Assembly (NCBI GenBank): GCA_030018745.1
Contig: JASEHB010000094.1
Location: 1-7,846 of the forward strand
Length of the DNA stretch: 7,846 bases
Direction of reading: 5' to 3'
Source: Desulfatibacillaceae bacterium
Lineage (GTDB): Bacteria > Desulfobacterota > Desulfobacteria > Desulfobacterales > Desulfatibacillaceae
Each line of letters begins with the position of its first letter. Positions within the stretch are counted from its first letter, which is position 1. The translations under genes were made by a program, and so were the position numbers. Below the pieces are notes generated by a model. That model was given only the letters and a program-made list of their open reading frames with translations, made no database searches and was not told the origin of the DNA. Shown piece by piece: positions 1-5,785 of the stretch.

Positions 1-747
1 TCCATAAGCGAGCCGCCCATTGAGGGCATTGTGGGCGACAGCATAAAGACCTGCCAGGCCCTTCAGGATAATCGTTTCGAGGCCATCTACCAGACCACCA
101 CCCGCAACAAGAATCGCATTGAGCTGCAAAAGGATCTTGTTGCAGCCCATTCTGCGGGCGTGGAGAATCTTCTCGTTTTCACCGAGGATTACCGCATCAC
201 CGGCGACAGCCTTCAGGAGATGATGTTCTTTCATGTGGACAGCGGCAAGCTGTTGAGTGTGCTGGAGCATATCCGCAAGGGCTACGGGGTGGACGGCCAG
301 GCATTGGCCAAGTCTGCAGACTTTGTTGTGGGCAGCGGAGTTGAATCCAAATGGGGAAAAGATGTTCCCGACCTGGAGCTAAAGGAGATGGAGCAGATGA
401 CCGGGGTTGGCACGGGCTATTTTCTCACCACCCCTGTTTTTGACCTGGAAGTGTTTGAAAGATTTGTCCGCCGGGTGGACACATTTGGGGTGCCAATTAT
501 TGCTGAAGTCATGATTCTGCGCACCGCAGGCATGGGCCGGTTTTTGAACCGGCACTTGAAAAGCGGCCTTGTGCCCGAATGGATAATTAAAAAGCTTGCC
601 GCAGCACCAGACAAGGAAAAGGCCAGCATCGAGCTTTTTGCAGACACGGTAAAGGGCCTCAAAGACCTGTGCCAGGGGGTTCATGTCATCAGCATAGGCG
701 GAGAGGATAAGTTGGGGCGGTATCTGGACGCCGCCAAATTGAAGTAG
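1..747 (+). CDS. MetF-family methylenetetrahydrofolate reductase paralog, 5' truncated by window edge
   Basis: The frame is open from base 1 (reads SISEPPIEGIVGDS...) to TAG at 745-747, so the 248 visible residues are the C-terminal part and the true start lies upstream. It aligns by eye with the metF at 5782-6714: TTRNKNRIELQ matches TRDRNRIALQ, GVENLLVFTED matches GISNILCLSGD, and LRTAGMGRFL matches LKSAGMARYM. The fold is therefore the MTHFR flavin-binding TIM barrel. The Asp corresponding to E. coli MetF Asp120 is kept (codon 187-189), but the preceding Gly is Glu, and the Gln corresponding to E. coli Gln183 is Thr (430-432, in GYFLTTPVFD). Substrate or partner use may thus differ from the canonical enzyme. 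The N-terminal catalytic Glu region is outside the window. It is separated from the next gene by over 700 bp, so it probably ends a different transcription unit. Family assignment is firm; exact reaction is uncertain. Confidence 0.85.
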   Translation, partial: SISEPPIEGIVGDSIKTCQALQDNRFEAIYQTTTRNKNRIELQKDLVAAHSAGVENLLVFTEDYRITGDSLQEMMFFHVDSGKLLSVLEHIRKGYGVDGQALAKSADFVVGSGVESKWGKDVPDLELKEMEQMTGVGTGYFLTTPVFDLEVFERFVRRVDTFGVPIIAEVMILRTAGMGRFLNRHLKSGLVPEWIIKKLAAAPDKEKASIELFADTVKGLKDLCQGVHVISIGGEDKLGRYLDAAKLK

Positions 748-797
748 AAGGGCGGCCCCAGGAAAACGATAGCTGCGTTGCGCTTCGCCTGTCGCTC

Positions 798-903
798 CCA
801 GGCGGACGGCTGCTGTGTTGCACTTCGTTTTGAAGCTTGGTCATGTACCAACTGTACACTCCCGCGCTTCAAAACTCGTGCGCCTTGCATCCGCCTCGCC
901 TGG
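798..903. repeat. Nested long inverted repeat (possible dispersed intergenic element)
   Basis: Concentric arms are visible: GGCGGA 801-806 with TCCGCC 890-895; GCAC 820-823 with GTGC 878-881; a perfect 10-bp arm GTTTTGAAGC 827-836 with GCTTCAAAAC 866-875; and TGTAC 844-848 with GTACA 854-858 at the tip. CCAGGC 798-803 with GCCTGG 898-903 is an alternative outer pairing. The transcript or a single strand would fold into a long interrupted hairpin. The style (GTCATGTAC...GTACACTCCC at the tip) resembles dispersed intergenic repeats in anaerobic Proteobacteria/Desulfobacterota, but copy number cannot be seen from one window. Confidence 0.6.
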
Positions 904-1004
904 AAACGCCAGGGCATATAGAGAATTGTAGGGGTTGGAAGAACTGTTGCAATGGGCACTCCCTTCCCTGGGTCAGTCGGTACGCCGGTTGGGCTGGAAA
1001 AGTA

Positions 1005-1043
1005 GGTTGGGCTAGCGCAGCTTACGCTGCGCGTAGCCCAACA
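1005..1043. repeat. GTTGGGCTA...TAGCCCAAC hairpin repeat, copy 1
   Basis: Perfect 9-bp arms GTTGGGCTA (1006-1014) and TAGCCCAAC (1034-1042) enclose a second perfect stem GCGCAGC/GCTGCGC (1015-1021 / 1026-1032) with a four-base loop TTAC and one bulged G at 1033. An extra half-unit GGTTGGGCT occurs at 987-995. The motif looks like the short palindromic intergenic repeats scattered in many bacterial genomes. Confidence 0.6.
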
Positions 1044-1075
1044 AAACCAGCGACGCAGCATCAAAGACGAGGCGG

Positions 1076-1110
1076 GTTGGGATAGAGCTTATGTTGCGCG
1101 TAGCCCAACA
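1076..1110. repeat. GTTGGG...TAGCCCAAC repeat, degenerate copy 2
   Basis: The right half TGCGCGTAGCCCAACA (1095-1110) is an exact 16-base direct copy of 1028-1043, offset by 67 bases. The left arm is decayed: only GTTGGG (1076-1081) still pairs with CCCAAC (1104-1109), and the inner stem is largely lost. This looks like an older or mutated copy of the same element. Confidence 0.5.
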
Positions 1111-1200
1111 ATAAGCCAAAGCCTTTCATGGGCTATGCGCAGCACCCCGTTTCATCAAAACCCCGCATTGGGCGGCAAGATTCTCCGGCCCTCTGCAGGT

Positions 1201-1223
1201 GGGCTATGGCAGCCCGGCTTTTT
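1201..1223 (+). terminator. Weak intrinsic-terminator-like hairpin
   Basis: GGGCT (1201-1205), loop ATGGC, AGCCC (1211-1215), then GGC and five T (1219-1223). The stem is short and the T run starts three bases after it. It lies about 450 bp after the upstream MetF-like gene, so a role in ending that transcript is only possible. Confidence 0.25.
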
Positions 1224-1294
1224 GCAGCGCGCCACCGCAAAAATTCCTGGCCTGGCGGTGGTTTCCTGAAGCTCCTTTTTTCATTGCGCGTATC

Positions 1295-1313
1295 CGGCCT
1301 GTTCAACAGGCCG
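1295..1313. promoter_or_regulatory. 19-bp perfect palindrome, candidate operator
   Basis: CGGCCTGTTCAACAGGCCG has 9-bp perfect arms (1295-1303 and 1305-1313) around a single central C. It lies about 180 bp before the hdrA start and is not followed by a T run, which favours a dimeric regulator site over a terminator. No regulator gene is present to pair it with. Confidence 0.35.
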
Positions 1314-1363
1314 TGACCAAAATAAATCAACCTTTTCCTTAACAGGCGCAATTTTTACGGAAT

Positions 1364-1377
1364 CTGCCATTTGGCAG
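1364..1377. promoter_or_regulatory. CTGCCA-TT-TGGCAG inverted repeat
   Basis: Perfect 6-bp arms with a 2-bp spacer, about 115 bp before the hdrA start. The spacing is too tight for a normal RNA hairpin of full stem length, so if functional it is more likely a DNA site. Chance occurrence is possible. Confidence 0.25.
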
Positions 1378-1391
1378 GGCCGGATGTGCCG

Positions 1392-1421
1392 GGCGGTTTT
1401 GATGAGCCGCCGAAGATTTTT
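1392..1421 (+). terminator. Leader hairpin with T run (possible attenuator)
   Basis: GGCGG (1392-1396) pairs with CCGCC (1407-1411) around a 10-base loop, followed by GAAGA and five T (1417-1421). It sits about 70 bp before the hdrA start codon, where a terminator hairpin would act as an attenuator. The five-base gap before the T run weakens the call. Confidence 0.25.
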
Positions 1422-1479
1422 CGCTCCTGCTTTTGCTGATAAAAGGGCGGGGCTGGCAACCCTTCACGCGCACAAAAAA

Positions 1480-1485
1480 AGGTGA
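1480..1485 (+). promoter_or_regulatory. Ribosome binding site fixing the hdrA start
   Basis: AGGTGA ends five bases before ATG 1491 and matches the 3' part of the AGGAGGTGA consensus. The in-frame GTG at 1482 lies inside this site and is therefore not the start. Confidence 0.7.
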
Positions 1486-1490
1486 GAGGC

Positions 1491-4400
1491 ATGGCCAACA
1501 AAAATGTCGGGGCAGTAATGGTGGTAGGAGGCGGCATTGCAGGCATTGGTGCTGCTTTGGATCTGGCGGACAGCGGCTACTTTGTCTATCTGGTGGAAAA
1601 AAGTCCGGGCATTGGCGGCACAATGGCCCAGTTGGACAAAACCTTTCCCACCAACGATTGTGCCATGTGCATTCTCTCCCCCAAGCTGGTGGAATGCGGA
1701 CGGCACCTCAATATCGAGCTTCTTACCCTTTCCGAGGTGACTTCAGTTACCGGCAGCGCGGGCGACTTCACAGTCGAGGTGCTCAAAAGGGCACGCTACA
1801 TAGATCCGGATAAATGCATCGCCTGCGGCTCCTGCACGGAAAAATGCCCAAGAAAGGCGGACAGCGAGTTTGATGCAGGCATGGGCAAGCGCAAGGCCGC
1901 CTACATAAAATACGCCCAGACTGTTCCTTTGAAATATGTCATTGACGGCAGCCAGTGCATCTATATTCAGAAGGGAAGATGCAAGGCCTGCGAAAAGTTC
2001 TGCCCAACAGGTGCAATCAATTTTGAGGACAAGGACGAGACGCTCACCTTCCATGTGGGCAGCGTCATACTTGCGCCGGGCTTTTCGACTTTTGATCCCA
2101 AGCCCTTCGACTTTTTTGGCTATGGCCGGATTCCCGATCTTGTCACAAGCCTGGAATACGAGCGGCTTCTTTCTGCAAACGGCCCCTGCATGGGGCATCT
2201 GGTAAGGCCCTCGGATCATCGCGAGCCTAAAAAAATAGCCTGGATTCAGTGCGTTGGCTCCCGCTCCACCAACCGCTGCAACAACACATACTGCTCCAGC
2301 GTATGCTGCATGTATGCCCTAAAGCAGGCGCTTGTAACCTCCGAGCACCTTACCGGCGGAAATGCGGAGCTTTCCATTTTTTACATGGATATGCGCAGCC
2401 ACGGAAAGGAGTTCGAGCGGGTTTACGAAACCGCCAAGCAAAAGGGCGTAAGATTTGTGCGTGCGCGGCCCCACACCATTTTGCCCGGCAGAAGTGATCT
2501 GGGCCTTTCAATGGTCTATGCAACAGAGCAAGGGGAGCAGATAAACGAATCCTTTGACATGGCAATTCTTTCCGTTGGCCTGGAAGCCCCGCCGGATGCC
2601 CAGAATATCTGCAAGATGCTTGGCATTGAGCAGAACAAGTTCCGCTTTGTCAAAACATCCTGCCTTGACCCGGTTAAAACAAGCCGTGAGGGCATTTATG
2701 CGACCGGTGTAATCACCGGACCAAAGGACATTCCCCAGGCTGTGGTGGAGTCATCGGCTGCTGCGGCCCAGTCGGCCAGAAGCCTTGCAGATGTGCGCGG
2801 CACCCTGGCAAAGAAAAAACAGTATCCTCCGGAGCTGGATGTTCTTGGTCAGGACCCGCGAATTGGCGTGTTTGTGTGCTCGTGCGGCATAAACATTGCC
2901 GGAACCGTGGATGTGAAAGCCGTTACAGAATACGCCAAGACCCTGCCTGGGGTTGTTTTTGCAGAAAACAACCTTTTCACCTGCTCAACGGACACGCAAA
3001 AGCTCATCAGCCAGATAATAAGGGAAAACAACCTGAACCGGGTTGTCATTGCCGCCTGCACCCCAAGGACCCACGAGCCAATGTTTCAGGACACTTTAAA
3101 GGAATCGGGCCTCAACGGCTACCTGGTGGAAATGGCAAACATCCGCAACCAGAACTCCTGGGTGCATCAAAGCGAGCCGCAAAAAGCCACGGCCAAGGCC
3201 AAAAAGCAGGTGGCAATGGCTGTTGCCCAGGTTGCAGGCTCAAGGCCCCTTGCAAACATAACAGTGGAGGTTGTTCCACGCGCCCTGGTGGTGGGCGGAG
3301 GGCTTGCAGGCCTTGTAACATCGTTGACCCTGGCTGACCAGGGCTTTGAAACCGTGCTTGTGGAAAAAGAACAAAAGCTTGGTGGAAACGCCCTTCACAT
3401 AAACACCACCTGGCAGGGCGAGCCTGTTGGCGGGTTTTTGGCAGACCTTATAAAAAAGGTTGAAAATCATCCCAAAATTTCAGTCAGCAAACAAACTTCC
3501 ATCCTTTCGGCCACAGGCTCTGTGGGGCATTTTTCCACAAGCATTTCCGTAAATGGCCAAAGCAGCTCCGTTGACCACGGCATTGCTGTTTTTGCAACAG
3601 GGGGCCAGGAATCGCGCCCGGAAGAATACCTTTACGGCCAGGACAGCCGGGTGCACACCCACCTGGAGTTTGATGCCCTGCTAGCAGGCGGGGATGCGGT
3701 TGACAAGGCCCAGTCCTTTGCATTCATTCAATGTGTAGGCTCCCGCGAGCCTCAAAGGCCCTATTGCAGCCGGGTGTGCTGCACCCACACCGTAAAGGGC
3801 GCAATTGCCGTAAGGAAAAAGAACCCGGATTCTTCCGTGTTTGTCTTTTACCGGGACATACGCACTTACGGCGAGCGCGAGGATCTCTACACAGAGGCGC
3901 GCAACCTTGGGGTCATCTTTGTGCGCTATTCATTGGACAGCAAGCCCCAGGTTTTTGTGGAGGATGGCGCCCTTTACATAAAGGCAATGGATCATGTTTT
4001 GCAGATGCCCATACAACTTGAGGTGGACCACCTTGTGCTGGCTGCTGCCATTGTTCCCAGGCAGGAGAACCAGGGGCTTGTTGACCTTTACAAGTGCGGC
4101 CTCAATGCAGACGGCTTTTTAAACGAGGCCCACCCCAAGCTGCGGCCTGTGGACATGAGCGTGGAGGGCCTTTTCATTGCGGGCCTGTGCCATTATCCCA
4201 AGCCGGTGGAGGAATCCATTGCCCAGGCCCAGGCTGCCGCAAGCAGGGCTGCTGTTGTACTCTCCAAAAAAACATTAATGCTTTCAGGCAAAATCTCAAA
4301 GCACAACCGCGATATCTGCATGTCGTGCCTGGCCTGTTTTCGGGCCTGCCCCTACGGTTCTCCCTTCATCGACAAGGACGGCAGGGTGAGCCACAACGAA

Positions 4401-4541
4401 GTGAAATGCACGGGCTGCGGCATCTGCGCTGGTGTGTGCCCGGCCAAGGCCTTTCAGGTGGAAAACTACCGGGACGACCAGATACTGGCAATGGTTGATT
4501 CATACACAAAGGATCTCTGGGAAAATGCGCCTGCCCGTTAA
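1491..4541 (+). CDS. hdrA: Double HdrA fusion protein (HdrA-HdrA), FAD/Fe-S electron-bifurcation subunit
   Basis: 1016 residues, about 1.5 times a usual HdrA. The first half is an HdrA thioredoxin-reductase-like FAD domain (GGGIAG at 13-18, LVEKSPGIGGTMAQLDKTFP) carrying the inserted ferredoxin (C109/112/115/119 and C156/164/167/171) and the QCVGSR...YCSSVCC signature (C254, C268, C272, C273), but no HdrA N-terminal domain. The second half starts with that N-terminal domain (CSC at 463-465, C498, C523; NIRNQNSWVH). It continues with a second FAD domain (GGGLAG 602-607) lacking the inserted ferredoxin, a second QCVGSR...YCSRVCC (C748, C759, C763, C764), and a C-terminal 2[4Fe-4S] ferredoxin (C943/946/949/953; C973/976/979/983). 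In HdrA family complexes this flavin bifurcates or confurcates electrons with ferredoxin. The protein is cytoplasmic, with no signal peptide or membrane segment. No hdrB or hdrC follows, so no CoM-S-S-CoB-type site is expected. QmoB-like function is less likely because metFV and mvhD follow. Confidence 0.92.
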   Translation: MANKNVGAVMVVGGGIAGIGAALDLADSGYFVYLVEKSPGIGGTMAQLDKTFPTNDCAMCILSPKLVECGRHLNIELLTLSEVTSVTGSAGDFTVEVLKRARYIDPDKCIACGSCTEKCPRKADSEFDAGMGKRKAAYIKYAQTVPLKYVIDGSQCIYIQKGRCKACEKFCPTGAINFEDKDETLTFHVGSVILAPGFSTFDPKPFDFFGYGRIPDLVTSLEYERLLSANGPCMGHLVRPSDHREPKKIAWIQCVGSRSTNRCNNTYCSSVCCMYALKQALVTSEHLTGGNAELSIFYMDMRSHGKEFERVYETAKQKGVRFVRARPHTILPGRSDLGLSMVYATEQGEQINESFDMAILSVGLEAPPDAQNICKMLGIEQNKFRFVKTSCLDPVKTSREGIYATGVITGPKDIPQAVVESSAAAAQSARSLADVRGTLAKKKQYPPELDVLGQDPRIGVFVCSCGINIAGTVDVKAVTEYAKTLPGVVFAENNLFTCSTDTQKLISQIIRENNLNRVVIAACTPRTHEPMFQDTLKESGLNGYLVEMANIRNQNSWVHQSEPQKATAKAKKQVAMAVAQVAGSRPLANITVEVVPRALVVGGGLAGLVTSLTLADQGFETVLVEKEQKLGGNALHINTTWQGEPVGGFLADLIKKVENHPKISVSKQTSILSATGSVGHFSTSISVNGQSSSVDHGIAVFATGGQESRPEEYLYGQDSRVHTHLEFDALLAGGDAVDKAQSFAFIQCVGSREPQRPYCSRVCCTHTVKGAIAVRKKNPDSSVFVFYRDIRTYGEREDLYTEARNLGVIFVRYSLDSKPQVFVEDGALYIKAMDHVLQMPIQLEVDHLVLAAAIVPRQENQGLVDLYKCGLNADGFLNEAHPKLRPVDMSVEGLFIAGLCHYPKPVEESIAQAQAAASRAAVVLSKKTLMLSGKISKHNRDICMSCLACFRACPYGSPFIDKDGRVSHNEVKCTGCGICAGVCPAKAFQVENYRDDQILAMVDSYTKDLWENAPAR

Positions 4542-4556
4542 GGAACGGCCTTTTTT
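4535..4556 (+). terminator. Terminator-like hairpin overlapping the hdrA stop codon
   Basis: CCGTT (4535-4539), loop AAGG, AACGG (4544-4548), then CC and six T (4551-4556). The stem includes the TAA stop. Since mvhD begins 63 bp after the hdrA stop on the same strand, this may be a partial terminator that sets lower expression of the downstream genes, or it may be suppressed while ribosomes cover it. Confidence 0.5.
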
Positions 4557-4604
4557 CTGCCAAAAAAATATTGCCGGAAACCCCTTTTTTAGAAAGGACG
4601 GCCC

Positions 4605-5120
4605 ATGAGCCAAGCAGTTCAGGAGGCCAATGCAATGGAGGCCCATACGGTTGAGGCGCCCAGGCCATCCCCGGAAAATTGGGAGCCGCTGATTCTGGCC
4701 TTTGCCTGCCATTACTGCGCTTTCGGAGCAGCGGATCTGGCAGGGGTCATGCGCCTTTCCTACTCTCCCAATGTTTCTGTCATCAGGTTGCCATGCACGG
4801 GAAAACTGGACCACTCCTATATTCTACGGGCCTTTGAGCGGGGAGTGGACGGCGTTTTTGTGGCCGGCTGACTGGAAGGCGAATGCCATTTCCTGGACGG
4901 AAATACACAGGCCAAACACCGCGTTAATCGTCTTGCCAAACTTCTTGAAAGCATCCGCATTGATTCCGCCAGGGTGGAGATGTTCAACCTTTCTGCGGCC
5001 ATGGGGCCGCGATGGGCTGAAATCTGCACTCAATTCACCGAAAAAATTAAAGGGCTTGGACCTTCCCCCATTGCCGCAGCTTTGCGCGGGGCAAACCGGA
5101 AAGGAGCGGTTAATCCATGA
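4605..5120 (+). CDS. mvhD: MvhD-family [2Fe-2S] protein, selenocysteine-containing (UGA at 4869-4871 = Sec89)
   Basis: The frame runs from ATG 4605 through an in-frame TGA at 4869-4871 to TGA 5118-5120, giving 171 residues with Sec at 89. The family pattern spans the TGA: W26-E-P-L-I, C35, C38, C64, then VAG-U89-LEGEC94-HF-LDGN...RVNRL. The MvhD consensus has GC..G.CHY..GN, so the UGA replaces a conserved Cys, and the sequence after it stays intact and in frame. MvhD carries a [2Fe-2S] cluster passing electrons from a partner (hydrogenase, formate dehydrogenase or, here probably, MetFV) to HdrA; Sec forms of this subunit are known in methanogens (VhuD). A SECIS-like hairpin follows the UGA. 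AAAGGA at 4593-4598 supports this start, but an internal ATG at 4635 has a stronger AGGAGG (4621-4626), which would give 161 residues. The end overlaps metV by ATGA. Without Sec decoding, automatic annotation would split this gene at 4871. Confidence 0.88.
4621..4626 (+). promoter_or_regulatory. Strong Shine-Dalgarno inside mvhD, possible alternative start
   Basis: AGGAGG lies eight bases before ATG 4635, in frame with mvhD (Met11). It is a better match than the AAAGGA before ATG 4605. The first 20 or so residues are not conserved family sequence, so the start remains open. Confidence 0.4.
4872..4910 (+). ncRNA. Candidate bacterial SECIS element directly after the Sec UGA
   Basis: The core is a perfect 6-bp stem ATTTCC (4888-4893) / GGAAAT (4899-4904) with a five-base loop TGGAC (4894-4898). 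The loop has G at its second position and begins 22 bases after the UGA, which fits the known bacterial SECIS pattern (short apical stem, G among the first two loop bases, apical loop roughly 16-37 bases after UGA). CTG (4872-4874) can also pair with CAG (4908-4910) at the base. It lies within coding sequence, as expected for a bacterial SECIS bound by SelB. Assigned by eye, not by folding software. Confidence 0.7.
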
Positions 5121-5785
5121 TTGTGGGCAAACAAAAACCCATTGATGACATTTGGGAAATGATTTCCGGCTATCAAAAAGTCCTGGTCTTTGGCTGCAAC
5201 ACCTGCGTGGCCGTGTGTCACCAGGGGGGTAACAAGGAGGCCGAGATTCTTGCCTCACTTTTAAGAATGAGGGCAACCCAGGAAGGGGCGGGCATCCAGA
5301 TAAAAAATGGAGGAATCGAGCGCCAGTGCGAGCACGAATTCTTTGAATCTGCGCGAGATGACATTGAATGGGCTGATGCTGTTTTGAGCCTTGCCTGCGG
5401 TGTGGGGGTTCAGTTCATTGCGGGCAAGTACCCGGCCAAAGTGGCTCTGCCCGGCCTGGACACCCTTTTCATGGGAGATGTGCAGGCTCCGGGCCTGCTC
5501 ACCGAGGCCTGCCAGGGCTGCGGCAAGTGCATACTGCATCTTACTGCGGGCATTTGCCCCATCTCCCGCTGCGCCAAGCGCATAATGAACGGCCCCTGCG
5601 GAGGCTCCACAAAGGGCAAGTGCGAGATAAACAAGGAGCTTGACTGCGCCTGGCAGCTCATACTCGACCGCCTGGAAGCTTTGGGGCGGCTTGACGAGTA
5701 CGAAAGGGTGATTCCGGTCAAGGACTGGTCCACGGAAAGGGCGGGCGGCCCGCGCAAACTGGTGATGGACAAGGAGGCCTCATGA
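5117..5785 (+). CDS. metV: MetV, iron-sulfur partner subunit of methylenetetrahydrofolate reductase
   Basis: 222 residues, a normal length for MetV. The N-terminal part has GCNTCVAVCHQGG (C27, C30, C34). The C-terminal part holds the family's Cys-rich signature: C132-x2-C135-x2-C138, C147-PIS-C152, NGPCGG with C161, KGKCE with C169, and C177 before AWQLI. MetV forms a complex with MetF and is thought to carry [4Fe-4S] clusters linking the MetF flavin to an external electron partner. Here that partner would be MvhD/HdrA or the FrhB-like protein. ATG 5117 overlaps the mvhD stop (ATGA), and AAGGAG at 5101-5106 lies ten bases upstream. The stop overlaps the metF start in the same way, so mvhD, metV and metF are translationally coupled. 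Assignment is confident from motifs and position; the cluster count is inferred. Confidence 0.92.
   Translation: MIVGKQKPIDDIWEMISGYQKVLVFGCNTCVAVCHQGGNKEAEILASLLRMRATQEGAGIQIKNGGIERQCEHEFFESARDDIEWADAVLSLACGVGVQFIAGKYPAKVALPGLDTLFMGDVQAPGLLTEACQGCGKCILHLTAGICPISRCAKRIMNGPCGGSTKGKCEINKELDCAWQLILDRLEALGRLDEYERVIPVKDWSTERAGGPRKLVMDKEAS

Larger units (their letters stand above)
748..1490. other. Long intergenic region rich in inverted repeats, no convincing gene
   Basis: No reading frame here shows recognisable protein family features. The short open frames overlap palindromic repeats and lack good ribosome binding sites. The stretch contains a nested palindrome (798-903), a pair of GTTGGG...CCCAAC repeats (1005-1110), a hairpin with 7-bp arms CCACCGC 1232-1238 / GCGGTGG 1255-1261, and three palindromes in 1295-1421. 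It must also hold the promoter of the hdrA cluster, but I could not pick a convincing sigma-70 or sigma-54 box. Confidence 0.75.

Noticed and set aside
987..1110. GTTGGGCTA repeats considered as a CRISPR array
   Set aside because: Only two or three imperfect units with irregular spacing, and the repeats are strongly palindromic short hairpins; no array and no cas genes.
1232..1281. CCACCGC/GCGGTGG hairpin followed by a T run at 1275-1281 as a terminator
   Set aside because: The T run starts 13 bases after the stem and the loop is 16 bases, which does not fit an intrinsic terminator.
837..1316. Small + strand ORFs in the intergenic gap (837-1085 and 1128-1316)
   Set aside because: They run across palindromic repeats, lack good ribosome binding sites and show no family features.
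1240..1480. Sigma-54 or sigma-70 promoter boxes before hdrA
   Set aside because: I looked for TGGCAC-N5-TTGC and TTGACA/TATAAT pairs with correct spacing and found no convincing match, so no promoter is called.
1743..2219. 158-residue minus-strand ORF inside hdrA and similar antisense ORFs inside metF and frhB-like genes
   Set aside because: They are antisense shadows of long, clearly conserved + strand genes.
1491..4541. QmoA/QmoB identity for the HdrA-like protein
   Set aside because: The neighbours are mvhD, metV and metF rather than aprAB and qmoC, and the N-terminal HdrA cluster domain with NIRNQNSWVH is typical of HdrA.
4605..4871. Short 88-residue ORF ending at TGA, reading mvhD as a nonsense-mutated pseudogene
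   Set aside because: The family signature continues in the same frame immediately after the TGA, the following codons are intact to an ATGA overlap with metV, and a SECIS-like hairpin follows. Selenocysteine explains all of this better than decay.
4702..5145. 147-residue + strand ORF overlapping mvhD in another frame
   Set aside because: Its product has no recognisable motif and it is a shadow of the Sec-interrupted mvhD and the start of metV.
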